Origin: Tepidimonas aquatica
Lineage (GTDB): Bacteria > Pseudomonadota > Gammaproteobacteria > Burkholderiales > Burkholderiaceae_C
Direction: 5' to 3'
Assembly (NCBI RefSeq): GCF_007556585.1
Contig: NZ_VJNA01000008.1
Coordinates: 1-64,000 of the forward strand
Length of the DNA: 64,000 bases
The notes under the pieces: generated by a model
Database searches by the model: none
What the model saw: the letters and a program-made list of their open reading frames with translations, nothing else
Told to the model about the DNA's origin: nothing
Shown: positions 35,822 to 47,615 of the stretch, piece by piece
How the letters are laid out: every line of letters starts with the position of its first letter
How positions within the stretch are numbered: position 1 is the first letter of the stretch
Program-made: the position numbers and the translations under genes

Positions 35822-35835
35822 TTGATCTAAATCAA
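35822..35835. promoter_or_regulatory. perfect FNR/Anr box upstream of the cox operon
   Basis: TTGATCTAAATCAA matches the FNR/Anr/Dnr consensus TTGAT-N4-ATCAA exactly. It is located just upstream of the first gene of the oxidase operon (DUF2244), so oxygen- or NO-responsive control of the aa3 oxidase is plausible. Activation or repression depends on the unmapped transcription start. Confidence 0.7.
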
Positions 35836-35876
35836 TTGTAGTGGGAAACGGCGGGGGGGTTGGGGGGCCGGTAGGG

Positions 35877-36809
35877 TCAGCCGGGGCGGCGCTGTTGCAG
35901 CTGGTCGCGCAAGCGTTGCAACGGCACGCGCACGACGCCGTCAGCCGTACGGTCAGCGGGGCGCCAGGCGTGGCCGTAGATCACCTCGACCGTCAGCAGC
36001 AGGTGCCCCTGCTCGTTGCGCGGCAACTTCTGTTGCACCGTTTGCAGCCAACCCTGCCGCCACCCACGCCCCCGCAGCGTTGGGTGACGCCCAGGGTGCC
36101 AGTTGCGGCCCCATTGGCGCAGGTCGGCCAACAAGCGCTCGGCGTCCGGGTAGGTAAGCGTGACGCGCTCCATGTCCATCACCGGCTCGGCAAACCCCAC
36201 CTCGACCAGCAGATCGCCCCAATCGTGCATATCCACGTAGTCGGCCGCCGGCGCCGGCCAGCCGTGTGCAGCGTGCAGTGCGCGCAGCTCGCGTGCCGTG
36301 TCCGGCCCCAGACACGACAGCATGACAAAGCCATCCACCGCCAGCCAGTCGCGCCATTGCATCAGCAGCGCGCGCGGCTCGGGCGCGGCGTGCAGCAGCA
36401 TGTTGGCCCACACCATGTCCACCGCGCATGGGACAGCGCCGTCAGGCGCAACCCGTGGCTCGGCCGCGGTTGGCGTCGCCGCCGCGCGCAGCCAGGGCCA
36501 GCGGCGCCGTGGCTGGGCCCCGGCGCTCCAGCGGGCCGCGGTCGCGGCGGCGAGTTCACCGGCCAACCACACGCTGGCCTGCGGGTAGCGCCGCGCCACA
36601 AGGCGGTGGGCAGCCTCCCCCGCCAGCAGCGGCGACCAGCTCACCCAATGCCGTGGCTGACGACGGATCCAGTCCAGCCGCTCGGCCATGCGCTGGCCCA
36701 CCCATTCGTGCAACCAAGGGCTGCTGCTGGGTACGCGGCGCAACCAGCGCGCCGCCGCCACCGGGTCCAAACCCGGTGGGCGCGGTGTCGAGGGGGGGGG
36801 ACTGGCCAT
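35877..36809 (-). CDS. BioC-like SAM-dependent methyltransferase
   Basis: 310 residues. Matches the BioC branch: a diffuse motif I region (SVWLAGELAAATAARW), VDMVWANMLLHAAPEPRALLMQWRDWLAVDGFVMLSCLGPDTARELRALH and MHDWGDLLVEVGFAEPVMDMERVTLTYPD. BioC methylates malonyl-ACP to open biotin synthesis; the degenerate glycine motif means this assignment is provisional. Divergent from comF with only 25 bases between starts. Confidence 0.7.
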   Translation of the reverse strand: MASPPPSTPRPPGLDPVAAARWLRRVPSSSPWLHEWVGQRMAERLDWIRRQPRHWVSWSPLLAGEAAHRLVARRYPQASVWLAGELAAATAARWSAGAQPRRRWPWLRAAATPTAAEPRVAPDGAVPCAVDMVWANMLLHAAPEPRALLMQWRDWLAVDGFVMLSCLGPDTARELRALHAAHGWPAPAADYVDMHDWGDLLVEVGFAEPVMDMERVTLTYPDAERLLADLRQWGRNWHPGRHPTLRGRGWRQGWLQTVQQKLPRNEQGHLLLTVEVIYGHAWRPADRTADGVVRVPLQRLRDQLQQRRPG

Positions 36810-36834
36810 CGGCGCCGCAGTATAGTGGCAGGCC

Positions 36835-37578
36835 ATGGGGGCACGCAGCGCGTGGGGACAGCGGATCGGCAACGCCATGCGAGCCAGCCTGCCGGCGCGC
36901 TGCGCCGTGTGTGGCAGCTGGCCGCACGGCCCGCTGTGCCCGCCGTGCCGCCACGAGCTGGCGCCGCGGGTGCCACGCTGTCCGGGGTGCGCGCTGCCGA
37001 CGACCTCGTCGCCTCTGTGCCCCGCGTGCCAAGCCAACCCGCCGCCGTGGCGCTACGTCGGCGCGCGCGTGGATTACACGCACCCTTGGCGCGCGTTGGT
37101 GCTGGGCCTCAAAAGCGAGGGCGGCAACGGCTGGGCGCAGGTGCTGGCCCCGTTGTGGTTGGATGACCCCGCGGTGCCCGCGCTGCTGGCCGCGGCGCAA
37201 GCCTGGCTGCCGGTGCCCCTGTCGCCCGCGCGGTTGATCGAACGCGGGCACAACCAGGCCTGGGCACTGATGCAGGCCCTGGCCCGCCTGCATCCGACCC
37301 CCACGCCCCTGCCCGACGTGCTGCATCGCGCCGCCGACGCGCCGGTGCTGCACCACCTGGACCGCGCGCACCGGCTGGCCCAGGCCGATCAGCTGATGCA
37401 CGTGCCGCCGACGCGGCGCCACGCGGTGCAGGGCCGCCACGTGCTGGTGGTGGATGATGTGATGACCACCGGTGCCACGCTAACGGCCGCCACACGCGCC
37501 TTGCTCGACGCTGGTGCCACCGCGGTCAGCGCGCTGGTGCTGGCCCGCACCCCTGCGCCCGACGACGCCGCCGCATAA
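36835..37578 (+). CDS. comF: ComF family protein (phosphoribosyltransferase-like)
   Basis: 247 residues. N-terminal zinc-finger cysteines (CAVC, CPPC, CPGC, CPAC, residues 23-65) and a C-terminal PRTase fold with the PRPP-binding loop [14 protein letters not shown]. Related proteins are needed for DNA uptake in competent bacteria. Precedes trmL by 10 bases on the same strand. Confidence 0.88.
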   Translation: MGARSAWGQRIGNAMRASLPARCAVCGSWPHGPLCPPCRHELAPRVPRCPGCALPTTSSPLCPACQANPPPWRYVGARVDYTHPWRALVLGLKSEGGNGWAQVLAPLWLDDPAVPALLAAAQAWLPVPLSPARLIERGHNQAWALMQALARLHPTPTPLPDVLHRAADAPVLHHLDRAHRLAQADQLMHVPPTRRHAVQGRHVLVVDDVMTTGATLTAATRALLDAGATAVSALVLARTPAPDDAAA

Positions 37579-37588
37579 TGCGGCCCCC

Positions 37589-38077
37589 ATGTTCCATGTC
37601 GTGCTGGTCCACCCCGAAATCCCGCCGAACACCGGCAATGTGATTCGCCTGTGCGCCAACACCGGCTGCACGCTGCACCTGGTCGAGCCGCTGGGCTTTT
37701 CGATGGACGACAAACTGCTGCGCCGCGCAGGGCTGGACTACCACGAGTACGCCGACGTGCGCCGGCACCGCGACTGGGCGGCGCTGCGCGCGGCGCTGCC
37801 GACCCCGGCCGCGCGCTGGTTCGCGCTGACCACGCGCGGCACCCGTCACGTGCACGACAACGCGTTCGCTGCCGGCGATGTGTTGGTGTTTGGCGCCGAG
37901 TCCTGCGGCTTGCCTGCGGCGGTGCTGGATACGTTGCCACCGGCGCAGCGGCTGCGCCTGCCGATGCGGCCGCAGCAACGCAGCCTCAACCTATCCAACG
38001 CGGTGGCGGTGACGGTCTACGAGGCTTGGCGCCAACTTGGTTTTGCCGGCGCCACCCCGCCGCCCACTCAGGCGTAG
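37589..38077 (+). CDS. trmL: TrmL, tRNA (cytidine/uridine-2'-O-)-methyltransferase
   Basis: 162 residues, a SPOUT knot enzyme. Motifs: [29 protein letters not shown] and [31 protein letters not shown]. Methylates the wobble base of tRNA-Leu(CmAA/cmnm5UmAA); a tRNA-Leu(CAA) lies at 22051. The 3' end overlaps the convergent MaoC gene by 10 bases. Confidence 0.93.
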   Translation: MFHVVLVHPEIPPNTGNVIRLCANTGCTLHLVEPLGFSMDDKLLRRAGLDYHEYADVRRHRDWAALRAALPTPAARWFALTTRGTRHVHDNAFAAGDVLVFGAESCGLPAAVLDTLPPAQRLRLPMRPQQRSLNLSNAVAVTVYEAWRQLGFAGATPPPTQA

Positions 38078-38523
38078 TGGCGCACCAGCATCTCCGCCAC
38101 GCAGACCGGTTTGTCGCCGCCGTGCCGCTCCACCGTCGCGTGCCAGGTGGCCTGCCACTGGTCTGGGGCCAAGCGATCCAAGGCTTGCAGCACCAGCCGC
38201 GCGCGCAGTCGGCTGCCCACCGGCACTGGCGCCGGAAAGCGCACCCGGTTGACGCCGTAGTTGATGGTCATGCGTGCCGGCGGCACGCGCACCGCCTCAC
38301 CCAGCCAGCGCGACAGCAACGACAGCGTCAGAAAGCCATGCGCGATCGTGCCGCCGAACGGCCCCTGCGCCGCCCGCGCCGCGTCTACGTGGATCCATTG
38401 GTGGTCATCGGTCGCGTCGGCAAAGCGGTCGATGCGTGCTTGGGTGATGTCGAGCCAGTCGGTCACCGCCACCTCGGTGCCGACGGCGGCCTGCATGGCT
38501 TGGAAGGTGTCGAACGTAGGCAT
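38068..38523 (-). CDS. MaoC-like enoyl-CoA hydratase
   Basis: 151 residues, single hot-dog domain. The R-specific hydratase motif [12 protein letters not shown] contains the catalytic pair D40/H45, followed by [14 protein letters not shown]. Start at 38523; the longer upstream ORF has no family similarity. Probably acts on medium-chain enoyl-CoA, for example in polyhydroxyalkanoate or fatty-acid metabolism. Confidence 0.88.
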   Translation of the reverse strand: MPTFDTFQAMQAAVGTEVAVTDWLDITQARIDRFADATDDHQWIHVDAARAAQGPFGGTIAHGFLTLSLLSRWLGEAVRVPPARMTINYGVNRVRFPAPVPVGSRLRARLVLQALDRLAPDQWQATWHATVERHGGDKPVCVAEMLVRHYA

Positions 38524-38610
38524 GCCCGCACTGTAGCGGACGCGCGCCGCGCGCCCCTGTCCGGCCGATGACAGTGCCAGCACGCCGCCGCCCAGGCGAC
38601 AATCGCCACC

Positions 38611-39051
38611 ATGTTCACCCCAAGCCAAGCCGATGTGCGCCGCTTTTTTTGCGGCGCCTACGCCAAGGGCCGCCAAGGCCTGCCGATGGAACCACTGGAG
38701 CTGCTGGCCTGGCAGTGGATCGAGCGCCATCCGGAATACCACGCCGAGCTGGCCGATCTCGACGCCGCGCTGGCCTCGATGCACGTGGTGCACGAGGCCC
38801 GCGACAACCCGTTTTTGCACCTGTCGATGCACCTGAGCATCAGCGAGCAGTGCTCGATCGACCAACCACCCGGCATTCGCCAGGCGGTGGAGCTGCTGGC
38901 GGCGCGCCGCGGCTCGCTGCACGCGGCGCACCACGAGGTGATGGCGTGCCTGGGGCGCATGCTGTGGGAGAGCCAGACACACGGCCGCCCGCCGGACGGC
39001 GCGACCTACCTGGCCGAGGTGCAGCGACGCGCCACGGCCGACGGTGCGTGA
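38611..39051 (+). CDS. DUF1841 family protein
   Basis: 146 residues, soluble, helical. Starts MFTPSQADVRRFFCGAYAKGRQGLPMEPLE; conserved HPEYHAEL, NPFLHLSMHLSISEQ, DQPPGIR and HEVMACLGRMLWESQ, all typical of DUF1841 in betaproteobacteria. Clustered histidines hint at metal binding. Function unknown. Followed by a strong terminator. Confidence 0.88.
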   Translation: MFTPSQADVRRFFCGAYAKGRQGLPMEPLELLAWQWIERHPEYHAELADLDAALASMHVVHEARDNPFLHLSMHLSISEQCSIDQPPGIRQAVELLAARRGSLHAAHHEVMACLGRMLWESQTHGRPPDGATYLAEVQRRATADGA

Positions 39052-39078
39052 CCCTCGGTGCGCCAGCCCCCTAACGAG

Positions 39079-39111
39079 AAGGCCCCGCCGGGCTGAACCC
39101 CGCGGGGCCTT
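39079..39111 (+). terminator. terminator downstream of the DUF1841 gene
   Basis: AAGGCCCCG (39079-39087) pairs perfectly with CGGGGCCTT (39103-39111) around a 15-base loop, 28 bases after the stop codon. Confidence 0.75.
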
Positions 39112-39458
39112 GGCACGCCAGCCAGGTCGTGCCGGGAAGGGCAGCGCGGAGGGACATCGTCACACGCTGCCGGGGGCCAGGGATGGCCCCCAAGCTGGAG
39201 GGCCAGGCACCGGGGTTACCCACCGGTGCGGGCCTGCCGTTGGCGGCGGGACAACGCGCCCATGGGCCATCCAACGACGGCTTCAGTGTAGCGCGACGCG
39301 GCCCCTTAGATGCTGGAAATTTTCGATGCCCGTCAGGCGTTCGATTGACCCGCCCACGCGCGCCGCACCGCGGTGGCCAAGGCCCCTCGCACGGCCGTTT
39401 GCGCCTCCAAGCCCCGCATCATCATTCTTTTATGGCATATAACACTTGGTTTTAAGTC
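39112..39458. other. gene-free stretch with several GC-rich hairpins
   Basis: No convincing gene. It contains hairpins GGGGGCC/GGCCCCC (39172-39191) and GCACCGG/CCGGTGC (39207-39229). The last 60 bases are markedly AT-richer (CTTTTATGGCATATAACACTTGG). A 29-codon minus-strand ORF ending near 39333 has no recognisable features. Candidate for a small RNA or long leader; no family recognised. Confidence 0.35.
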
Positions 39459-39487
39459 TTGACTTCGTATGTTGAGCCCCCTACCAT
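39459..39487 (+). promoter_or_regulatory. sigma-70-like promoter of the lytic transglycosylase gene
   Basis: TTGACT (39459-39464), a 17-base spacer and TACCAT (39482-39487), about 110 bases before the gene and in its orientation. Confidence 0.5.
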
Positions 39488-39595
39488 CGCGCCCCGTTGC
39501 ATCACGAAACCGTCCCCGGCGGCGCGCAATAGGGTCAAACCCTGACACATCGCCGCGCCCCGGAGACACCTCGATCTCAAGAAAGGAGCGACGGC

Positions 39596-40417
39596 ATGGA
39601 TGCATGCACCGAGATGATCGGCGCGCCGACCGCCCCCACCCAGCCGTGGATCACCGTGGCACGCCGCGTTTGGCGTGCGCTGCACCACGGCATGTCGCTG
39701 GTGGGGTTGGCCACGGTGGGGCTGGCGCTGCTGCTGGCCAGCCAACCGCAGCTGCGCGCCGACATCGAACAGAACGTGACCCAATGGCTGCTGATGCGCC
39801 AGGGCTTGGACGGGTCGGCCGACAGCGCCAGCAACGAGACGGCCACGCCGGCGGCCACCCTGCCGGCTGCGCAAGCACGCATGACCGATTGGTTGGCGCG
39901 CAAGTACCGTGTGGCCGCCGAGCCGCTGGCCACCTTGGTGGCTGAAGCGCACAGCATCGGCAAGCAGCTCGGGCTGGACCCGGCGCTGTTGCTGGCCGTG
40001 ATGGCCAACGAGTCTCGCTTCAACCCGCTGGCCGCCAGCCCCTGGGGTGCGCACGGCTTGATGCAGGTGCTGACGCGCGTGCACGTGGACAAATTTGAGC
40101 CCCACGGCGGTCCCCAGGCGGCCTTCGACCCGGTCAGCAACCTGCGGGTGGGCGCGCAAATCCTGCACGAAGCGGTGCGCAAAGCCGGCAGCGTGGCCGG
40201 TGGGCTGCGCCTGTATGTAGGTGCCGTCACGGTGGACGCCAGCGGTTACGTGACACGTGTACTCACCGAACAGGAGCGCCTGCGCCGCGTGGCAGCCGGC
40301 CAGCGCGTCCCCTTCAATGCGCCGGTGGCGCTGCCGCCAGCAGCCGACGAGTCCCCCTCCACGCCACCGCTGGAAGCGCTGGTCGCGCCGGCCAACGGCG
40401 CGGTGCGGCCCTCCTGA
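39596..40417 (+). CDS. lytic transglycosylase (SLT domain)
   Basis: 273 residues. One N-terminal membrane anchor (MSLVGLATVGLALLLASQ), then an SLT domain with catalytic Glu in AVMANESRFNPLAASPWGAHGLMQVL and the motif DPVSNLRVGAQILHEAV. The C-terminal 40 residues are Pro/Ala-rich. Cleaves peptidoglycan strands in the periplasm. AAGGAG precedes the ATG. Confidence 0.85.
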   Translation: MDACTEMIGAPTAPTQPWITVARRVWRALHHGMSLVGLATVGLALLLASQPQLRADIEQNVTQWLLMRQGLDGSADSASNETATPAATLPAAQARMTDWLARKYRVAAEPLATLVAEAHSIGKQLGLDPALLLAVMANESRFNPLAASPWGAHGLMQVLTRVHVDKFEPHGGPQAAFDPVSNLRVGAQILHEAVRKAGSVAGGLRLYVGAVTVDASGYVTRVLTEQERLRRVAAGQRVPFNAPVALPPAADESPSTPPLEALVAPANGAVRPS

Positions 40418-40419
40418 GC

Positions 40420-40425
40420 TACAAT
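40420..40425 (+). promoter_or_regulatory. putative -10 element of the riboswitch-glyA transcript
   Basis: TACAAT immediately upstream of the ZTP riboswitch. Transcription would then begin near 40432, right at the first paired base of the aptamer. No strong -35. Confidence 0.5.
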
Positions 40426-40431
40426 CGCACC

Positions 40432-40580
40432 CGCGCGCGACTGGCGATAGGCTGCAGGTGGGCCGTCGCGGTACCTTTACCGCACGGCTAGGCCGACGTG
40501 GACCACCACGGGGGAGCGCGCGGCCTGGCATCGTCGTTGGCAACGCGGCGTCAGGCGCCACGCCGTTCGCCTGGGCAGCC
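40432..40580 (+). ncRNA. ZTP (pfl motif) riboswitch upstream of glyA
   Basis: Conserved elements of the pfl aptamer occur in order: GACTGGCGA (40439-40447), the GTGG-ACCACCACGGGGGAGCG segment (about 40498-40517) and the 3' pseudoknot block GCCTGGGCA (40569-40577). CGCGCGC before the first element pairs with GCGCGCG after GGGGGAGCG to form P1. Riboswitches of this class sense ZMP/ZTP, signals of 10-formyl-THF shortage, and in proteobacteria commonly control glyA and purine genes. An extended stem-loop (GCGGTACC...GGTACCGC-like) enlarges the region between the first blocks. Confidence 0.85.
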
Positions 40581-40624
40581 CGTGCGCGTGCGCCACGGGT
40601 CCATCGACCTCGCCAGCCATACCC

Positions 40625-41869
40625 ATGTTCAGCCGCAATATCCTCATCGAACAGACCGATCCCGAGCTGTGGGCGGCCATCCAGGCCGAAAACCAGCGCC
40701 AAGAACAACACATCGAGCTGATCGCCAGCGAAAACTACGCTTCGCCCGCGGTGATGGCGGCGCAGGGCACGCAGCTCACCAACAAATACGCCGAAGGCTA
40801 TCCGGGCCGTCGCTACTACGGCGGCTGCGAGCACGTGGACGTCGCCGAGCAACTGGCCATCGACCGTGTCAAGCAACTGTTCGGCGCCGAGGCCGCCAAC
40901 GTCCAGCCGCATTGCGGCGCCTCGGCCAACGAGGCGGTGTTTCTGGCCTTCCTCAAGCCGGGCGACACCATCATGGGCATGAGCCTGGCCGAAGGCGGCC
41001 ACCTGACCCACGGCATGGCGCTGAACATGTCGGGCAAGTGGTTCAACGTCATCTCCTACGGGCTCAACGAGCGCGAGGAAATCGACTACGACGCGATGGA
41101 AGCCAAGGCGCGCGCGCACCGACCCAAGCTCATCATTGCCGGCGCCAGCGCCTACAGCCTGCGCATCGATTTCGAGCGCTTTGCCAAGGTCGCCAAAGAG
41201 GTCGGCGCGATCTTTATGGTCGACATGGCGCACTATGCGGGCCTGATCGCCGCTGGCGTGTACCCCAACCCGGTGCCGCACGCCGACGTGGTCACCTCCA
41301 CCACCCACAAGAGCCTGCGCGGGCCGCGCGGCGGCATCATCCTGATGAAGGCCGAGCACGAAAAAGCCATCAACAGCGCCGTCTTCCCCGGCCTGCAGGG
41401 CGGCCCGCTGATGCACGTCATCGCCGCCAAGGCGGTGGCGTTCAAAGAGGCGCTGTCGCCCGCGTTCAAGACCTACCAGCAGCAGGTCGTGCGCAACGCG
41501 CAAGCGATGGCCGAGACCCTGCAGCAGCGCGGCCTGCGCATCGTCAGCGGCCGCACCGAAAGCCACGTGATGCTGGTGGACCTGCGCGCCAAAGGCATCA
41601 CCGGCAAAGAAGCCGAAGCCGTGCTCGGGCAGGCGCACATCACGGTCAACAAAAACGCCATCCCGAACGACCCGGAAAAGCCGATGGTGACTAGCGGCAT
41701 CCGACTGGGCACGCCGGCCATGACGACGCGCGGCTTCGGCGAGGCCGAGGCGCGCCAGACCGCGCATCTGATCGCCGACGTGCTCGACGATCCGCGCAAC
41801 CCCGCCACCATCGAGCGCGTGCGCGCTGCGGTGGCGGCGCTGACCGAGCGCTTCCCCGTCTACGGGTGA
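40625..41869 (+). CDS. glyA: serine hydroxymethyltransferase
   Basis: 414 residues. PLP lysine in [15 protein letters not shown]; family motifs [36 protein letters not shown] and [15 protein letters not shown]. Converts serine and THF to glycine and 5,10-methylene-THF. Controlled by the upstream ZTP riboswitch. nrdR follows by 4 bases, so the two are co-transcribed. Confidence 0.97.
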   Translation: MFSRNILIEQTDPELWAAIQAENQRQEQHIELIASENYASPAVMAAQGTQLTNKYAEGYPGRRYYGGCEHVDVAEQLAIDRVKQLFGAEAANVQPHCGASANEAVFLAFLKPGDTIMGMSLAEGGHLTHGMALNMSGKWFNVISYGLNEREEIDYDAMEAKARAHRPKLIIAGASAYSLRIDFERFAKVAKEVGAIFMVDMAHYAGLIAAGVYPNPVPHADVVTSTTHKSLRGPRGGIILMKAEHEKAINSAVFPGLQGGPLMHVIAAKAVAFKEALSPAFKTYQQQVVRNAQAMAETLQQRGLRIVSGRTESHVMLVDLRAKGITGKEAEAVLGQAHITVNKNAIPNDPEKPMVTSGIRLGTPAMTTRGFGEAEARQTAHLIADVLDDPRNPATIERVRAAVAALTERFPVYG

Positions 41870-41873
41870 TGCG

Positions 41874-42323
41874 ATGAAATGCCCGTTTTGCGGACACGCC
41901 GACACCCAAGTAGTGGAAACCCGCGAGTCCGACGACGGGATGTTCGTGCGCCGCCGCCGCCGTTGCACCGGCTGCGAGCGGCGTTTCACCACCTACGAGC
42001 GCGCCGAGGTGGCGTTTCCGCAGGTGGTCAAGAAGGACGGGCGGCGCGTCGATTACGACGCCGCCAAGCTGCGCGCCAGCATCGCGCTGGCGCTGCGCAA
42101 GCGCCCGGTCAGCACCGAGCGCATCGACGCCGCGATCGCCCGCATCGAAGAAAAACTGCTGGCCGATGGCGCGCGCGAGGTTGCGTCCCAGCAGCTGGGC
42201 GAGTGGGTGATGAAGGCGCTGCGCGAGCTGGACCAGGTGGCTTACGTGCGTTTTGCCAGCGTCTACCGCAGCTTCGAGGACGTGGACGCGTTCAGGACGC
42301 TGATCGACGAGGTGCGCGGCTAG
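41874..42323 (+). CDS. nrdR: NrdR, ribonucleotide reductase repressor
   Basis: 149 residues. Zinc ribbon C3/C6/C31/C34 ([36 protein letters not shown]) and ATP-cone ([29 protein letters not shown]). Senses ATP/dATP and represses nrd genes. Coupling with glyA links one-carbon and dNTP supply. Overlaps the convergent kinase gene by 4 bases. Confidence 0.97.
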   Translation: MKCPFCGHADTQVVETRESDDGMFVRRRRRCTGCERRFTTYERAEVAFPQVVKKDGRRVDYDAAKLRASIALALRKRPVSTERIDAAIARIEEKLLADGAREVASQQLGEWVMKALRELDQVAYVRFASVYRSFEDVDAFRTLIDEVRG

Positions 42324-43291
42324 GGTGCCACGGGTTTGAGCGGCAGGCGCACCTGGGCAACGAACTCGCCCTCGGACGCGTAGGTGCGCAGCCGGGCGCG
42401 GCCGGGGTACAGCAGCGCCAGCCGCTCGCGCAGGTTGGCCAGCGCCAGCCCGTGGCCGCGGGTGGCCGCCTCCGGCGGCGGCATGGGGTTGCGCACGAAC
42501 AGCACCAGGTGGTCATCGTCGCGGAAAGCTTCGACGGTGACGCAGGCGCCGTCGGGTTGGGGTTCGACGCCGTGCCGAATGGCGTTTTCCACCAGCGGCT
42601 GCAGGGTCAGCGCCGGCAGCATGGCATCCATCGGGGCCGTGTCCACATGCCAGGCCTGGCGCAGGCGCTCGCCCAGGCGCACCTGCTCGACCGCCAGATA
42701 GGTGCGTGCCAGCGCCACCTCGTCACTCAAGGGCACCAGCGCCCGCGGTTCAGCCAGCAGCGCGCGGTACAGCTCGGCCAGGTCTTCCAGCAGCGCCTCG
42801 GCGCGCGCAGGCTCGCGCCGCAGCAGCGCCAGCACGCTGTTGAGGCTGTTGAATAGAAAATGCGGCCGCATGCGCGCCTGCAACGCCTGCAGCCGAGCCT
42901 CCACCGGGGCCGCGGACAGGCGATGGTGGCGCCAGTCGAGGTAGCCCAACGCGGCACCCAGCGCCCACCACACCGCCGCGACGTGGCGCCAAGGGTGTGC
43001 CAGCACGGCCCAACCCAGGCGCACCGTCACCAAGGCCCAGGCCAGCGCCGCCAAGGCCCCAGCCAACGCCAGCGCCACCACCGCGACCCAGTAAGGGCGA
43101 CGCTGCAGCCAAGGGGTCAGCAGCGCGCCCAACGCCAGTGTGGCCCAGGATGGCGCCGCCCAGATGGCGGCACCGACCACCCCCTGCCCCGCCCACCAAG
43201 CCAGTGCCAGGGCCATCACGGCCACCACCCCCGCCGCGCGCAGCAGCACGGCGGGGGAGCGCAGGTCGGGCCATCGCGCCAGGGTGGTCAT
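42320..43291 (-). CDS. LytS/YehU-type sensor histidine kinase
   Basis: 323 residues, about four membrane helices (to residue 115), then the His_kinase domain with the phospho-acceptor histidine in [35 protein letters not shown]. An HATPase_c domain follows ([36 protein letters not shown]). Such kinases normally sit beside a LytTR response regulator; none is adjacent here (neighbours are nrdR and katG), so the partner must be elsewhere. Stimulus unknown. Confidence 0.88.
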   Translation of the reverse strand: MTTLARWPDLRSPAVLLRAAGVVAVMALALAWWAGQGVVGAAIWAAPSWATLALGALLTPWLQRRPYWVAVVALALAGALAALAWALVTVRLGWAVLAHPWRHVAAVWWALGAALGYLDWRHHRLSAAPVEARLQALQARMRPHFLFNSLNSVLALLRREPARAEALLEDLAELYRALLAEPRALVPLSDEVALARTYLAVEQVRLGERLRQAWHVDTAPMDAMLPALTLQPLVENAIRHGVEPQPDGACVTVEAFRDDDHLVLFVRNPMPPPEAATRGHGLALANLRERLALLYPGRARLRTYASEGEFVAQVRLPLKPVAP

Positions 43292-43333
43292 GGCGCCGAT
43301 GCTACATCGGCGCTGCGCACGGCGGGGCAGACC

Positions 43334-45562
<2,229 letters not shown>

Positions 45563-45743
45563 TTACATCCAATGAATTGCATGCATCGATCATCAGCAGT
45601 GTACGCCCGTCCCGCCGCGACGGGGGTTGTTTTTGTTGATGCCGGCGATAGCCCGTTGACGCCCCGCAGGTTGCTGCGCAGGCCGACCCATCGGCCGCTA
45701 TGATGGCAAGCGTCGGCGCACACCGCGCCGCGGAGGTATGACC

Positions 45744-46376
45744 ATGCAATGGTTGGTGCTCGGGTTGATCGTCTTTCTTGGGGTGCACTCGGTGCGCATC
45801 GTCGCGGACGATTGGCGCACGCAGGTCATCGAGCGCGTCGGGCCGCTGGCTTGGAAGGCGGGCTACGGCCTGCTGGCGCTGCTGGGGCTGGCGCTGGTGG
45901 TGTGGGGCTATGCCCAGGCGCGGCTGGAGCCGGCGGTGCTGTGGTCGCCACCGCTGGCGATGCGCCACGCCGCGGCGCTGTTGACGCTGCCTGCTTTCGT
46001 GCTGGCCGTGGCGGCCTACGTGCCGGGCAACGCCCTCAAGGTGCGCTTGGGGCATCCGCTGGTGCTCAGCGTCAAGCTGTGGGCCACGGCGCATCTGTTG
46101 GCCAATGGCAACCTGGCCGACGTGCTGTTGTTTGGCGGTTTTCTGGCGTGGGCGGTGTTCAACTACCGCGCCGCCCGGCGGCGTGACGCGCGCACGCCGG
46201 GCACCGATGCAGCGGACGAGGACGATGCCGACGACGGCGTGACCGAACCCGATCCGCGCCACCCTGTGTCGGCCGCCGCCACCGTGGCCACCGTGGTGGT
46301 CGGCGTGGCGCTGTGGGTGGTGTTCGCGTTCTGGCTGCACGCGGTGTTGTTTGGCGTCGCGCCGTTGGGGCGCTGA
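45744..46376 (+). CDS. NnrU family membrane protein
   Basis: 210 residues with five or six membrane helices; the family signature includes FLGVHSVRIV near the N-terminus and LANGNLADVLLFGGFLAWAV. A charged insert (RRDARTPGTDAADEDDADDGVTEPD) precedes the last helix. NnrU was first linked to nitrite/NO metabolism but is widespread without it. The ATG at 45744 has GGAGG 7 bases upstream; an in-frame ATG at 45738 is too close to it. Confidence 0.85.
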   Translation: MQWLVLGLIVFLGVHSVRIVADDWRTQVIERVGPLAWKAGYGLLALLGLALVVWGYAQARLEPAVLWSPPLAMRHAAALLTLPAFVLAVAAYVPGNALKVRLGHPLVLSVKLWATAHLLANGNLADVLLFGGFLAWAVFNYRAARRRDARTPGTDAADEDDADDGVTEPDPRHPVSAAATVATVVVGVALWVVFAFWLHAVLFGVAPLGR

Positions 46377-46427
46377 CGGCTCCGCCCTGCCGACACCGGG
46401 CGCAGCGGGCGCGGGGCACACGGGCCT

Positions 46428-47615
46428 CTAACGCGGCACGGGGTGTTCGTGGCGCGCCAGCTGCAGCGCGCACGCGGCGGCCAGCAAGGCCGCCACCATG
46501 CCGGCAACGAACACGGCGCTCAGCCCCCAGTGGACGCTGATCGCGCCACCCACGGCACCCGCCGTCACGCCCGCCAGACCGTAGCCCACCACCGCGTACA
46601 GCGCCTGACCGCGCGCGCGCAACGCACCCGGAAAGTGGCGGTTGATCCAGCCGATGCACACCGTGTGATGGGCGGCAAAGGTGATGGCATGCACCACCTG
46701 CGCGGCCACCAGCCACGCGAGTTCGTGCGCGCCCCACGCTGTGGCCGCCATGCGCAGCGCGGTCAGCAGCGCGGCCACCAGCAACCACTGCCCGTCGCTG
46801 AAGCGCGGCAACCAGCGGCCCTGGGTGAAAAACCAGCCGATTTCCACCACCACGGCCACCGCCCACAGCGCGCCGATGGTGCCTTTGCCGTAGCCCAACT
46901 GGTCCAGGTACAGCGAAAAAAAGATGTAAATGAACACGTGCGCCAGCACGTGCCCGTACAACGCCGCGCCGAACCACAGCACCGCAGGCTGGCGCAACAC
47001 CTGTCGCAGCGCCGGGGTCGGCAGCGCCTGCGTCGCACCCAGGTGCCGCGGCGCCAGCGGCGGCAAGCGCCACACCGCCAGCAGCACCAGCGCCAGCGTG
47101 GCGCTGGCCCACAGCGGAAAGCTGCCCATGCCCGTGCGCTCGAACACGTACCCCGCCAGCAGCACGGTGACCAAAAACCCAAGCGACCCCCACAGCCGGA
47201 TGCGACCGTAGCGCGCCGCGTCGAACCCACCGTGTTGGCTGACCGCGTGGGCCAGCGCCGCTTCGGACAGCGGCATCATGCCGCTGGTGTGCGTGAACAG
47301 CAGCAGCAACACCACGGGCAGCCAGCCGGGCCACGGTTGCCACCACAGGCCCAGCGTCAGCAGCAGCGCTGCGCTGGCGCACCAGCGCAGCCAGCGCAGC
47401 GGGTCGCCGTGGCGGTCGCTCAGGCTGGCCCACAGCCACGGCGCAAACACGCGGGTGGCCGACTGCAGCGCGGTCAGCAGCCCAATGGCCCACACGCCGT
47501 AGCCGAGCTGTTGCAGCCACAGCGGCAGGTACGGGTTGAAAAACCCGATGTGCGCAAAATACCCGGCCGACAGCGCCGCGTACGGCCACAGCCGCGGGGC
47601 GGCCGCTGCGCTCAT
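46428..47615 (-). CDS. MFS transporter (MFS_1-like/HcaT type)
   Basis: 395 residues, 12 membrane helices, with the LacY/HcaT-like signature [40 protein letters not shown] in helices 2-3 and [18 protein letters not shown]. Substrate unknown; relatives are proton symporters for nucleosides or aromatic acids. Starts by overlapping the aroC stop (ATGA). Confidence 0.85.
   Translation of the reverse strand: MSAAAAPRLWPYAALSAGYFAHIGFFNPYLPLWLQQLGYGVWAIGLLTALQSATRVFAPWLWASLSDRHGDPLRWLRWCASAALLLTLGLWWQPWPGWLPVVLLLLFTHTSGMMPLSEAALAHAVSQHGGFDAARYGRIRLWGSLGFLVTVLLAGYVFERTGMGSFPLWASATLALVLLAVWRLPPLAPRHLGATQALPTPALRQVLRQPAVLWFGAALYGHVLAHVFIYIFFSLYLDQLGYGKGTIGALWAVAVVVEIGWFFTQGRWLPRFSDGQWLLVAALLTALRMAATAWGAHELAWLVAAQVVHAITFAAHHTVCIGWINRHFPGALRARGQALYAVVGYGLAGVTAGAVGGAISVHWGLSAVFVAGMVAALLAAACALQLARHEHPVPR

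Noticed and set aside
39333-39605. Minus-strand small ORF before the lytic transglycosylase
   Set aside because: No ribosome site, no recognisable sequence, and it overlaps the promoter and leader of the plus-strand gene.
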